Positions 40,771 to 51,754 of a DNA stretch of 64,000 nucleotides are shown here, piece after piece. Under the pieces are notes generated by a model. That model did not search any database, was not told the origin of the DNA, and saw only the letters and a program-made list of their open reading frames with translations. Source of the stretch: Streptomyces lycii (GTDB taxonomy: Bacteria > Actinomycetota > Actinomycetes > Streptomycetales > Streptomycetaceae); NCBI RefSeq assembly GCF_009735685.1, contig NZ_WHPN01000275.1:1-64000 (forward strand), read 5' to 3'. Numbering within the stretch: the first letter of the stretch is position 1; each line of letters begins with the position of its first letter. A program made the translations under genes and the position numbers.

Positions 40771-41907
40771 ATGAAGAGAGCAGGAGTGCTGTCGGGGCTG
40801 CTGGGGGCGGCGCTGGCACTCGCCGGCACCGTCGTCCCGTCGTCCACCGCGAGCGCGGCGGCACCGCCGGCCGCCGCCGGCGCGGCAGCGTCACCGGCCG
40901 CCGCCTGTATCGGCGACGACGGCGGCACGAAGAAGGTCCAGGTCCTGTACGTGCGTTCGCCCGCGGGCGCCGACCGCTACGCCGAGATGGCGGACGACTT
41001 CAACCAGATGGCGAACCAGGTGGGCAACGTCGTCAACAAGTCGGCGCTGAAGACGGGCGGGGAGCTGAACATCCGCTACGCCAGGAACGCCGACTGCTCG
41101 GTCGGCATCGGCAACGTGGTCGTCTCCTCCACCACCAACATCATGGACTTCGACGCCATCGTGCGGGACCTGGAGTCGAAGGGGTACGACAGAACCGACC
41201 GCAAATACCTGGTCTTCGCACAGACGGCTGCCTTCTGCGGCCTGGCGGCCCGCGGAACGTTCGACTCCGGACCCTCCTACGCCATGGTCGGAACGGGATG
41301 CTGGTCCTGGAACGCGGCCGGACACGAACTGCTGCACACACTGGGCGCCGTGAACCCGGACGCACCGCACGGCACGCCCGGGGGCCACTGCTGGGACGAC
41401 CCGGACATCATGTGCTACGACGACGACGGGAAGCCCGCCACATATCCGCTGCAGGACCTGTGCCCCAAGGCGTTCGGGGACGACATCGACTGCAACAGCG
41501 ACGACTACTTCAGCGCGCATCCCCCCGCCGGCACCTGGCTGGCCGACCACCCGAGGTCGAACGTCGCCAAGAGCCCCTTCCTGACCACCTCCACGAAGTA
41601 CCACGTGCTCTACACCGGGGAGAAGACCGTCGCCACCGCGCGGGCCGGGGCGACGGCGTACGTGACCAAGTACCAGTCGGAGGCCGGCTGGACCGCGAAG
41701 GCCAAGGTCGTGACCAGCTCGGGCAGCCCGTTCCACTCGTCCGTGCTCGCGGTGCGCACCAGCGCCGGCACCCGGTACGTGCCGCCCGCCGGGGTTCCCC
41801 GCGGTTCGGCGGCCCACGTCACCATCGACATGGACACGGTGCTCGACGTCAAGCTCTGCCAGGGCAACGCCACGGCGAAGAGCGGCTGTACCGCCACCTG
41901 GTGGTGA
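40771..41907 (+). CDS. Secreted metzincin-like zinc metalloprotease
   Basis: A 378-residue exported protein with a Sec signal peptide (~1-30, cut after ASA). The zinc motif AAGHELLHTLGAVNPDAPH (~181-199) fits HExxHxxG with a late third His. A Met-turn-like DIMCYDDD lies ~25 residues on. Several Cys pairs (e.g. CPKAFGDDIDC) suggest disulfides. The C-terminal ~100 residues look like a separate beta domain. ATG 40771 follows GAGGAGGGCCGC. The family is likely a secreted endopeptidase, but the spacing of the third ligand differs from classic metzincins. Confidence 0.72.
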   Translation: MKRAGVLSGLLGAALALAGTVVPSSTASAAAPPAAAGAAASPAAACIGDDGGTKKVQVLYVRSPAGADRYAEMADDFNQMANQVGNVVNKSALKTGGELNIRYARNADCSVGIGNVVVSSTTNIMDFDAIVRDLESKGYDRTDRKYLVFAQTAAFCGLAARGTFDSGPSYAMVGTGCWSWNAAGHELLHTLGAVNPDAPHGTPGGHCWDDPDIMCYDDDGKPATYPLQDLCPKAFGDDIDCNSDDYFSAHPPAGTWLADHPRSNVAKSPFLTTSTKYHVLYTGEKTVATARAGATAYVTKYQSEAGWTAKAKVVTSSGSPFHSSVLAVRTSAGTRYVPPAGVPRGSAAHVTIDMDTVLDVKLCQGNATAKSGCTATWW

Positions 41908-42094
41908 CGAGCCGGGCCGCTCCGGCCGGCGGACACCGGTGACGCTCTCCGTGTCCGTGCCGAACCCGCTCCCGCGAGCCGCACCGCACCGCGGCCCCGT
42001 GGGGGCGGGCCGGCGGCACGTCCACGGGAACCGACGAGGGCGACGACGCGCCGGACGCGCCGGCCCGCCCCCTTTGCCGGGACGCCCTTCCCGG

Positions 42095-42146
42095 CGGTCT
42101 CCCGGGGCGGTCTCCCGGGGCGGTTTCCCGGGGCGGTGTCCCGGCA
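42095..42146. repeat. 13-bp tandem repeat, four copies
   Basis: CGGTCTCCCGGGG occurs twice perfectly (42095-42107 and 42108-42120) and twice with changes, in the 272-base gap between convergent genes. The self-complementary CCCGGG in each unit could act as a terminator. Confidence 0.85.
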
Positions 42147-42179
42147 CGGCCTGCCGGGGCGGCTCTCCCGGGCCGTTCC

Positions 42180-42383
42180 CTAGAACTCGTCGGGCTCCAG
42201 GGCGAAGAACATCACCGCGGGTTCCGCCACGCCGGTCTCCTCGCTCACGGCGGACACCACACGGCGGTAGACCTGCTGCCGCGTCTCCCCCGGACCGATG
42301 AGCACGGTCCCCTCGACGGTGCGCGGTCCGGCGGCTGCCGCCTGAAGGGTCACGACCCAGTGGTGGACCTTGGACTGTTCCAT
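42180..42383 (-). CDS. 67-residue hypothetical protein
   Basis: A small alpha/beta protein, MEQSKVHHWVVTLQA... with VEGTVLIGPGETRQQVYRRVVSAV and an acidic end. GGAGGAATCCG directly precedes ATG 42383. It lies 14 bases behind the Vms1-like gene on the same strand, so the two form an operon. The pattern (strand, strand, long helix, strand) suggests a small stand-alone ferredoxin-like fold. The function is unknown. Confidence 0.8.
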   Translation of the reverse strand: MEQSKVHHWVVTLQAAAAGPRTVEGTVLIGPGETRQQVYRRVVSAVSEETGVAEPAVMFFALEPDEF

Positions 42384-42397
42384 CGGATTCCTCCGTG

Positions 42398-43492
42398 CTA
42401 GTAGCGCAGCAGGGCGGCGACGCCGTCCGTCGCGCGGGCGGGCGGCAGGATCTCCGTGAAGGCGGCCCCGCCGGCGACGGCCGAGCGCAACAGCAGCGGC
42501 GCCGCGGGCGCGCTGAACACCGTCGGGTCGTCCCCCAGCGCCGCCGGGTCGGTGCCCACCACGCGCGGGTCGCGGCGGGACCCGTACAGCTCGGGGTCGG
42601 CGGAGCGGTCGGCGGCCAGCAGCAGCGTCTCCACCTTCCCCTCCGCGAGTGCTTCCTTCACGGCGGGGATGCCCTGCAGCCCGCGGCCGCCGGCCAGTTC
42701 CGCCTCCAGGATGTTCAGCACGCTCCGGTGGCGGGCGGTCATGGCCTCGCGCACGGCGGCGTCGACGCTCTCCCGCAGACCCTCCCGGGCCGACGCGTCG
42801 GTGCGGCCCCCTTCGATGTAGACCAGTTCACCGGCCGGGGGCTGTGCCGTCAGGTGCTCGCGCAGCAGCCCCACCGCCTTGGGGTCTCCGGCGACCAGGA
42901 TCACGGCGGCGTCCACGTCGGCCGCCGCCTGCCGCACGTCGGCCGCCGCCTGCCCGGTGTTCTCGGTCCACAGATTGACCGACCGCCGGTGGAAGGACGC
43001 CTTCGCCTCGGCGCCGGCCTTCACCCGGCTGATGTGGAGCGTGCTGCCGTTGAAGGTGCGCTGGAAGGACGGCTCGTGCGCCGCCGCCGGGTACGCCTCG
43101 ACGTCCGCTCCCTCGCGGTCCACGGCGACGACGACGTGCGGAAGCTGGTGGTCCCTGTCGATCGCCAGCCCCAGCGGGTCGGGCACCGGCAGCAGCCGCG
43201 CGCTGTCGGCAGCGGGCGGTTCCGCCAGCGTGAAGGCCCCCAGCAGCTTCCCGGCCGAGGCGAACAGCGCCTCGCCCTGGGGCCCGGGAACCTCGGCGAC
43301 GCCGCCGATCACGTCGTCCAGCACGCGCAGGGTCTCCTCGTCCGCGCCCTGCTCGCCCAGCGACCGGCGCGCCGCCCGCCGGCGCAGCTCGATCTGCTTG
43401 TCGGCGTCGTGCGTCGTACGCGTCGTGTCCAGGTGGACCGACACGACAGGAGCGTCACCCTCGTACAGGGTCTGAAGGAACCCAAGATCCAT
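42398..43492 (-). CDS. Rv2629/Vms1-like eRF1-domain protein
   Basis: A 364-residue protein of the bacterial eRF1/Vms1-like family (baeRF type, like mycobacterial Rv2629). It has PVVSVHLDTTRTTHDADKQ at the N-terminus, the central AVILVAGDPKAVGLLREHL (~205) and a C-terminal L7Ae-like part (VKEALAEGKVETLLLAADRS, ~290). Relatives act on peptidyl-tRNA or hibernating and stressed ribosomes; the exact role here is not known. ATG 43492 starts MDLGFLQ. A perfect 14-bp palindrome (GGGCTGATCAGCCC, 43500-43513) lies just upstream, and an alternative GTG start lies beyond it. Confidence 0.8.
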   Translation of the reverse strand: MDLGFLQTLYEGDAPVVSVHLDTTRTTHDADKQIELRRRAARRSLGEQGADEETLRVLDDVIGGVAEVPGPQGEALFASAGKLLGAFTLAEPPAADSARLLPVPDPLGLAIDRDHQLPHVVVAVDREGADVEAYPAAAHEPSFQRTFNGSTLHISRVKAGAEAKASFHRRSVNLWTENTGQAAADVRQAAADVDAAVILVAGDPKAVGLLREHLTAQPPAGELVYIEGGRTDASAREGLRESVDAAVREAMTARHRSVLNILEAELAGGRGLQGIPAVKEALAEGKVETLLLAADRSADPELYGSRRDPRVVGTDPAALGDDPTVFSAPAAPLLLRSAVAGGAAFTEILPPARATDGVAALLRY

Positions 43493-43887
43493 GATCGACG
43501 GGCTGATCAGCCCTTCCACCTTTCGGAGTCCGGACGCGAGCAGCGCATCGGCCCGCCATCTCCCATTGGACGGCATGAGAGGCGTCCGCGCCTCCGCTGC
43601 GCTCGCTGCCGGAGCGGGGAATGGACCAGACGGGCGACGCCCCGCGGCGACGGCCGCCGCAGGCCCGGGGGGCGCATGCGGCCGCCGCAGGGCCGGGAGA
43701 CCCGTGCGGGCGGCCAGGCCCGGGAGACGCGTGCGGGCGGATCCGTGCGCCCGTCGGCGTTCCGCCCGTCTTCCGCACGCCGCCGACTGCGGCCCCCGCG
43801 GCAGCTTCCGCACGCCACCACCGGGGGCCCGCCGGGCACGGTCACCGGACGCCGCCGCCGGGCGCGGCCCCCGCGGCAGGCCCGCGG
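43493..43887. other. 395-base gap upstream of the Vms1-like gene
   Basis: It holds the palindrome at 43500-43513, a likely promoter zone (43515-43580) and two imperfect copies of a ~28-base unit (GGCCCGGGAGACGCGTGCGG-type, 43680-43745). Frames crossing it show no family and no ribosome binding site. Confidence 0.5.
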
Positions 43888-44496
43888 TCAGTGGCGGCCC
43901 CGGAAGATCCGGTCCAGCTGGTGGGTCAGGACCGCGCCGGCCGACTCGGGGCTGCGCTGGCCGACGAGAACGCTGGTGCCGAGCCCCGCGGACATGGCGA
44001 GCAGGCCGACCGCCTCCAGCCGCGCGTCCACACCGGGCGGCGCCTGGTCCGCCTCCTGCGCCTCCCGGATGAGCCCGGTCAGGATGTCCTCGGCGGCGTC
44101 GGGGTTCTTGATGAAGGGCTGGGCGGCGAGGGCCCGGTCGTGCACGGCGAGAACGGCGTACGAGGTGTAGAGGTGGTGGAAGGTGCGGCTCTCCTCGTCG
44201 GTGGGCAGCGCCGCCATCAGCAGCGCCTCCGCCGTCGCGCGCGGTCCCGGGTCGTCCCCGGCGGCCCCGGCCCGGGCGGCGAACCGCTGCCCGAACCGTT
44301 GCGCGAGATGCTCCAGCCCGAAGAGCAGCAACTTCTCCTTGGTCTCGAAGTAGTACTGCACCAGCCGCAGCGACACGCCCGCCTCCGCGGCCACGTCGCG
44401 CATCCCCACAGCGTGCAGCCCGCGCCGGCCGGCGACCCGGACGAGCGCTTCGGCGATCGCGGTACGCCGTTCGGCATGGTCCACGCGTTTGGGCAT
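43888..44496 (-). CDS. TetR-family transcriptional regulator
   Basis: A 202-residue repressor-type protein with an N-terminal HTH (~8-55, GMRDVAAEAGVSLRLVQYYFETKEKLL) and a C-terminal TetR_C domain. The start ATG 44496 was preferred because GGAG lies 9 bases upstream and MPKRVDHAERR is a typical TetR start; an ATG 5 codons earlier is possible. It is divergent from the hydrolase gene, with two palindromes in the 134-base gap between them. Confidence 0.92.
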   Translation of the reverse strand: MPKRVDHAERRTAIAEALVRVAGRRGLHAVGMRDVAAEAGVSLRLVQYYFETKEKLLLFGLEHLAQRFGQRFAARAGAAGDDPGPRATAEALLMAALPTDEESRTFHHLYTSYAVLAVHDRALAAQPFIKNPDAAEDILTGLIREAQEADQAPPGVDARLEAVGLLAMSAGLGTSVLVGQRSPESAGAVLTHQLDRIFRGRH

Positions 44497-44564
44497 CGAC
44501 CGCTGCTCCATTCGTCGTTTCGGCTGGTCCGGGCCCTGTCACGGGCTGCCGCGGCCGTCGATGA

Positions 44565-44601
44565 TACAGCTGTACCAACATCGTGGTACGTTCGTATCAC
44601 G
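44565..44601. promoter_or_regulatory. Two operator-like palindromes between TetR and hydrolase genes
   Basis: TACAGCTGTA (44565-44574) is a perfect 10-bp palindrome. CGTGGTAC-GTTC-GTATCACG (44582-44601) pairs 7 of 8 positions around a 4-base centre. They lie in the AT-richest part of the divergent gap, where a TetR operator would repress both genes. Confidence 0.65.
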
Positions 44602-44630
44602 AAAATCCGTACGATCCCGGAGGTGGCCGC

Positions 44631-45542
44631 GTGCCCGCATCCGTTGCCCGCGCCCGGACCGATGTCGGCCGCTATGTGAGCGATGACCGGCGTGACCGCT
44701 ACTTCGCCGCGTGCGACGCGGTCTACGCCCTCGGGGCGCCCGCGCTCGCGGAGGAGGACGTGGAGACGTCCTTCGGCACCACGCACGTCTACCGGTACGG
44801 CCCCGCGGACCCGGCCGGCCGCTCCCGCACCCCCGTCGTCCTGGTGCACGGCGCGGGCTCCTGCTCCGCCATGTGGTACCCGAACACCCCCGCCCTCAGC
44901 GCCGGCCGCCCGGTCTACGCGATCGACACACCGGGCGACCCCGGCCGCAGCGTGCAGCGCACCCCTCTCCACCGGCCCGAAGACGCCGCACGGTGGCTGG
45001 ACGAGACACTGGCCGGGCTCGGGCTCGACCGCGTGCACCTGGTCGGCTCCTCCTACGGCGGATGGCTCGCCCTCAACCAGGCGCACCGCGGGCCCGGCCG
45101 CCTCGCCTCGGTCACCCTCCTCGACCCCGGCGGCCTGGAGAAGGTGGGACTGCGCTTCTTCGTGTGGATCTTCGCCGGTTACTTCGCCACCTTCGCCCCG
45201 CGGGCGCTGCGCCCGCGGCTGGCGGCCTGGCTGGAGCAGCCGGTGCTCGTCATGCCGGAGCTGCGCACGATGATCCGGGAGGGCGTCCGCGCCCACCGCG
45301 TCCGGCGCCCGGCCCCTCTCCCGCTGTCCGAGGAGGAGCTGGCCGGCATCCGCACCCCGCTCTATCTGGTGCTCGGCAGGCGCAGCCTCCTCGTGCACCC
45401 GCGGCGGCAGGCGGAGCGCGTTCCGCGTCTGGTGCCGGGCGCCCGGGCGGAGATCGTCTCGGACACCGGCCACGGACCGCAGATCGACCACGCGGCGGAG
45501 GTCAACCGCCGGATGCTGGACTTCATGGACTCCGTCGGCTGA
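44631..45542 (+). CDS. Alpha/beta hydrolase
   Basis: A 303-residue hydrolase. It has the oxyanion strand VVLVHGAGSCSAMW (~85), the nucleophile elbow GSSYGG (Ser ~146) and a catalytic His in DTGHGPQIDH (~285). A cap domain lies between (RFFVWIFAGYFATF). GTG 44631 follows GGAGGTGGCCGC. It is probably repressed by the divergent TetR protein. The substrate is unknown, and it borders the aminocyclitol locus. Confidence 0.9.
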   Translation: MPASVARARTDVGRYVSDDRRDRYFAACDAVYALGAPALAEEDVETSFGTTHVYRYGPADPAGRSRTPVVLVHGAGSCSAMWYPNTPALSAGRPVYAIDTPGDPGRSVQRTPLHRPEDAARWLDETLAGLGLDRVHLVGSSYGGWLALNQAHRGPGRLASVTLLDPGGLEKVGLRFFVWIFAGYFATFAPRALRPRLAAWLEQPVLVMPELRTMIREGVRAHRVRRPAPLPLSEEELAGIRTPLYLVLGRRSLLVHPRRQAERVPRLVPGARAEIVSDTGHGPQIDHAAEVNRRMLDFMDSVG

Positions 45543-45571
45543 CGGCCCGGCAGGTCCCGCCGTCCGCAGGC

Positions 45572-46870
45572 TCAGCCGTCCGCCCGGCGGAGCCCGCGGA
45601 CGGCCGGGACCAGCAGCAGCACCGCGACCACCCCGACGTTGAGCGCGGCGGCGCCCAGCAGGAGTTCGCGGGCGCCGAGCCAGTGCGCCGCCGGGGTGGC
45701 CAGGGCGCGCCCGGCGGCGAGCATGGCCACGGACCCGGCGACGTCGTACGCGTGCACCCGGTTCAGCTCGTGCGCCGGGACATGCGTCTGGACCGCGGTC
45801 GACCACATGACGACCCAGAACGCCAGTCCCGCCCCGCCGGCGAAGAAGGCCGCACCGAGGAGCGGCAGCGGCGCGCCCAGGGCGAGAGCCGCGACGTTGG
45901 CGGTGAGGCCGAGCAGGGCGAGCGCCCCGGCCGCCAGGGGTTTCCGGGGGCGGAGCCGCATGGCGAGCAGACCGCCCGCGGCGTTGCCCGCCCCCTGCAC
46001 GGCCAGCATGGTGCCCAGCGCGGACGCCCCGTGGTCCCGGGTGATGAGGACGGCCTGGAGGGGCAGCATGGGGCCGAGGACGACCAGGGAGTAGGCCGTC
46101 CAGACGGCGATGACGGACCACAGCCAGGTCCGGGAGCGGAAGCCCCGCCAGCCGTCCACGAGATCCCGCAGCATGGACCGCCCGTCGCCGTGGGCGGCCG
46201 GCGCGCGCCGCATGAGGAACAGGCACACCCCGCTGACGCCGAAGGTCGCGGCGTTGACGGCGAAGAGCGCGGAGGCTCCGCCGAGGCCCGCCAGTACGCC
46301 GGCCGCCGCCGGGCCGGCCATGGCCATCAGCGACTCGGAGACGCGGACCACGGCGTTGGCGCGCTGCACCTCGGTCGTGACGGCGGGGATCGTACTGGCG
46401 ATGCCGGGCTGGAAGAGACCGGTGCCGACGCCGTTGACCGCGCTGAGCACGTAGACCAGCCACAGGACCGGCTGCCCCGCCGCGAAGACGAACACGAGCG
46501 CCGTGGTGACGACGAGCCGGAGCAGGTCGGCCAGCACCATCATGCGCCGGGCGGAGAAGCGGTCGGCGAGCACACCGCCGAAGAGGACGAAGCCGGCGAA
46601 GCAGGCGGTCCAGGCCCCGAGGGCGAACGACACCGCGAAGGTGCCCTCCCCGGCCCCCACCAGTCCGGTCGCCAGGGCCACGGGCACCATGCCGTCGCCG
46701 AACTTGGCGATCGTACGGGCGCCGAAGAACAGCCCGAAGTCCCGGTTCCAGAGCGCGTGCCGGCCCGCCCCTCCCGCCGCCTCCCGCGCCTCGCCGGGCG
46801 GTTCCTCCGGCGGCCGGCGGCCGGCGGGCCGCCGCTCCCGGTCCGTGTCCGCTACGGGGTCAGCCGCCAT
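45572..46870 (-). CDS. MFS transporter
   Basis: A 432-residue major facilitator with ~12 membrane segments, of the enterobactin/drug exporter-like (MFS_3) type, e.g. GVLADRFSARRMMVLADLLR (~90-110, the loop 2-3 signature). A charged N-terminus (~1-30) precedes the first helix. ATG 46870 overlaps the end of the MurC-like gene by 11 bases, so it is likely co-transcribed and could export the locus product (inference). Confidence 0.9.
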   Translation of the reverse strand: MAADPVADTDRERRPAGRRPPEEPPGEAREAAGGAGRHALWNRDFGLFFGARTIAKFGDGMVPVALATGLVGAGEGTFAVSFALGAWTACFAGFVLFGGVLADRFSARRMMVLADLLRLVVTTALVFVFAAGQPVLWLVYVLSAVNGVGTGLFQPGIASTIPAVTTEVQRANAVVRVSESLMAMAGPAAAGVLAGLGGASALFAVNAATFGVSGVCLFLMRRAPAAHGDGRSMLRDLVDGWRGFRSRTWLWSVIAVWTAYSLVVLGPMLPLQAVLITRDHGASALGTMLAVQGAGNAAGGLLAMRLRPRKPLAAGALALLGLTANVAALALGAPLPLLGAAFFAGGAGLAFWVVMWSTAVQTHVPAHELNRVHAYDVAGSVAMLAAGRALATPAAHWLGARELLLGAAALNVGVVAVLLLVPAVRGLRRADG

Positions 46871-48410
46871 CACCGGCCGCCGCGGGGGCCGGGATCCGCG
46901 CGGCCTCAGCGACGGCCGGCCCGCGGCGGGCCAGTTCGTCGAGGAGCCGCGGCCCCACCGTGGTGATGTCACCGGTGCCCATGGTCAGCACGAGATCCCC
47001 GGGCCGGACCAGGTCCCGCAGCACGGGCAGGAACCGCTCCGCCTCGGGGCAGTAGGTCACGTGGCCGCCCGGCAGCGGTATCCGGCGGGCGATCAGTTCC
47101 CCGGTGACGCCGGGCAGCGGCTCCTCCCGGGCCCGCGAGACGTCCGAGACGACCACCTCGTCGGCCAGCCCCAGCGCGGCGCCGAACTCCGCGGGGAAGC
47201 GCCGGGTGGTGGTGAACAGCGGCGGCTGGAACGCGACGACCAGGCGCCCCTCCCCCGCCACGAAACGCGCGGCGCGCAGCTGTTCGCGGACCTTGGTGGG
47301 GTTGTGGGCGTAGTCGTCGTACACCCGGACACCGGCGGCCTCGCCCTTGAACTCGAAGCGCCGCGCGACCCCCTGGTAGGCCGCCAGCCCGCCGATCGCG
47401 TCCCGGGCGGAGAAGCCCAGTTCGACGGCGGTGAGCAGGGCCGCGGCCGAGTTCAGCGCCATGTGCCGGCCGGGGACCCGCAGCCGTACGGGCGGCAGCG
47501 GTACGCCGTCGAGCGCGGCATCCCAGACCGTGCCCTCGGGGCCGACGGTGAGGCCGGACAGCCGCAGATCGGCGCCGGGCGACTCGCCGTAGGTGCGGAC
47601 CCGCACCCGGCCGCGGGCGTGGTCGGCCAGGCGGGCGGCCCCGGGGTCGTCCACGCCCGCGACGAGCAGCCCGTCCGCGGGGAGCCTCTCCACGAAGCGC
47701 TCGAAGGCGCGGGCGTAGTCCTCGGCGGTTCCGTGCAGGTCGATGTGGTCGTCGTCGCCGACATTGGTGACGATGGCCGTGTCCGGCTCGAGCAGCAGGA
47801 AGGAGCTGTCGCTCTCGTCGGACTCGGCGATGAACAGGGGGCTGTTCCCGCGGTGGGCATTGGTCCCGGCGCCGCCGAGGTTCGCGCCGGCGGCGAAGGA
47901 CGGGTCGGTCCCGCACTGACGGGCGATCACGGTCAGCATGCCGGTGGTGGAGGTCTTGCCCGCCGTCCCGGCGACGGCGACGCGGTGCCCGCCGGCCATC
48001 ACGGCCGCGAGGGCCCCGGCGCGGTGCACCACCGGGAGGCCCAGCTCCCGGGCCGCGCGCACCTCGGGGTTGTCGTCGCGCAGGGCGTTGGACGTGACGA
48101 CCCGGCTCGCGCCCCGCACGTGCGCCGCATCGTGGCCGATGTGCACCACCGCCCCGAGCGAGCGCAGCGCCTCCACGTTGCGGGACTCCTTGGTGTCACT
48201 GCCGGAGACGGGCACACCGGCGGCCAGCAGGATGCGGGCGACGCCGCTCATGCCGGCGCCGCCGATGCCGACGAAGTGGGCCCGCGCGAACCCGGCCTCC
48301 CCGGCGGAGGCCGGGCGGGGACGGGAGACCGCCGCCCGTGCGAGGGCGGCCGGGGAACCGGGCAGCGGCCCGGTGCCGGTGGGACGTGCCGGGGACTGAG
48401 GCTTCGTCAT
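46860..48410 (-). CDS. Diverged MurC-like ligase
   Basis: A 516-residue Mur ligase closest to MurC, which joins L-alanine to UDP-MurNAc. The Rossmann N-domain is HFVGIGGAGMSGVA (~45-58) and the P-loop GTAGKTSTT (~147-155). Next come ESDESDSSFL, TNVGDDDHID (~214) and YDDYAHNPTK (~361). Against housekeeping MurC the His of GTHGKT is Ala, the Glu of TNxExDH is lost and AHHPTE is AHNPTK. An extra ~40-residue N-terminus is present. No cell-wall genes are near; an exporter overlaps and aminocyclitol genes follow. It is probably a paralogue recruited to a biosynthetic pathway. Confidence 0.85.
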   Translation of the reverse strand: MTKPQSPARPTGTGPLPGSPAALARAAVSRPRPASAGEAGFARAHFVGIGGAGMSGVARILLAAGVPVSGSDTKESRNVEALRSLGAVVHIGHDAAHVRGASRVVTSNALRDDNPEVRAARELGLPVVHRAGALAAVMAGGHRVAVAGTAGKTSTTGMLTVIARQCGTDPSFAAGANLGGAGTNAHRGNSPLFIAESDESDSSFLLLEPDTAIVTNVGDDDHIDLHGTAEDYARAFERFVERLPADGLLVAGVDDPGAARLADHARGRVRVRTYGESPGADLRLSGLTVGPEGTVWDAALDGVPLPPVRLRVPGRHMALNSAAALLTAVELGFSARDAIGGLAAYQGVARRFEFKGEAAGVRVYDDYAHNPTKVREQLRAARFVAGEGRLVVAFQPPLFTTTRRFPAEFGAALGLADEVVVSDVSRAREEPLPGVTGELIARRIPLPGGHVTYCPEAERFLPVLRDLVRPGDLVLTMGTGDITTVGPRLLDELARRGPAVAEAARIPAPAAAGDGG

Positions 48411-48459
48411 GCTGCTCCGGGCCTTCCGTGAAGCGGATCCGTGCCGGGGGAGACCGACG

Positions 48460-48508
48460 TTGCCATATATTGCCCATCATTGGCAATAGAAGCTGCGAAC
48501 GATACGGT
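48460..48508 (+). promoter_or_regulatory. Palindrome and promoter in the MurC-like/YdcF-like divergent gap
   Basis: TATTGCC-N7-GGCAATA (48468-48488) is a perfect 7-bp inverted repeat, with another TTGCC half-site at 48460. Its right arm overlaps a good plus-strand promoter: TTGGCA (48480-48485), 17 bases, TACGGT (48503-48508). A repressor bound here would block the YdcF-like gene. The same half-sites occur upstream of the inosose synthase. Confidence 0.65.
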
Positions 48509-48564
48509 CTCCATGTGCCCGTACCGCTACGGGGCCGGGTCATCCGAGGCAAGAAGGGGACAGC

Positions 48565-50953
<2,389 letters not shown>

Positions 50954-51754
50954 CTAGAGCAGACCGCGGATGGTTCCGCCGTCGACGCCCCAGACCGATC
51001 CCGTGACGAAGGACGCCGCGTCGGAGGCCAGGAACGCGATGACGCGGGCCACCTCCTCGGGCGCGCCCATCCGCCCGAGCGGCAGCTGGCGCTTGCTCAT
51101 CTCGTACTCCACCGCCTCCCTGGCGTCCCTGCCGTGGACGTCCCCCAGGGTCTCGGCGAAGCCGCCGGGGCGGGTCCACAGCGGGGTCCACACCGGGCCG
51201 GGGGCCACGGCGTTGACCCGTACCGCGGGCCCCTCGGACAGCGCCAGGCTCTTGGTCAGGCTGAGCAGGGCGACCTTGGAGACCTGGTAGTCGGCCGGTC
51301 CCGCCTCCGGCTGCCGGGCCAGGTCGGAGGCGTTGGTGACGATGCTGCCGCGGCCGCGGTCGCGCATGCCGGGGAGCACGAGCCGTACCGCGCGGACGGC
51401 GCTGAGGAAGTTGACCTCGAAGGTGTGCAGCCAGTCCTCGTCGGACAGCTCGCCGAAGGCACGGGCCCGGCACTGCCCGACGTTGTTGACGAGCACGTCC
51501 GTGTGCCCGCCGAAGGCGTCGAGCACGGCGGTGACGCCCCGGGCCACGCCGGGGCCGTCGCCGAGGTCCGCGGTGACCGCCGTCACCTCGGTGACCGCCG
51601 ACAGTTCCTTGGCCAGCCGGGCGAGTTCCTCCTCGTCGCGGTCCACGAGCCCCAGCCGGACGCCCTCCGCGGCGAGCACGCGCGCGGTCTCGGCCCCGAT
51701 CCCGCTCGCGGCACCGGTGACCAGGGCACTGCGTTCCGCAAGGCCGAGTTTCAT
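50954..51754 (-). CDS. SDR oxidoreductase of the aminocyclitol locus
   Basis: A 266-residue classical SDR. TGAASGIGAET is at ~13-23, the NNVGQ motif at ~88, the catalytic Ser in IVTNASD (~140) and the YQVSK Tyr-Lys at ~155-159. The full catalytic set is intact. ATG 51754 overlaps the cupin stop by 4 bases. In the 2-deoxystreptamine pathway a dehydrogenase oxidises the amino-deoxyinositol for a second transamination. This SDR could do that step, although the known enzymes are of other families (inference). Confidence 0.88.
   Translation of the reverse strand: MKLGLAERSALVTGAASGIGAETARVLAAEGVRLGLVDRDEEELARLAKELSAVTEVTAVTADLGDGPGVARGVTAVLDAFGGHTDVLVNNVGQCRARAFGELSDEDWLHTFEVNFLSAVRAVRLVLPGMRDRGRGSIVTNASDLARQPEAGPADYQVSKVALLSLTKSLALSEGPAVRVNAVAPGPVWTPLWTRPGGFAETLGDVHGRDAREAVEYEMSKRQLPLGRMGAPEEVARVIAFLASDAASFVTGSVWGVDGGTIRGLL

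Noticed and set aside
46860..48410. Calling the Mur ligase the housekeeping murC
   Set aside because: Key conserved residues are changed and no dcw or other cell-wall genes are near, so a paralogue is more likely.
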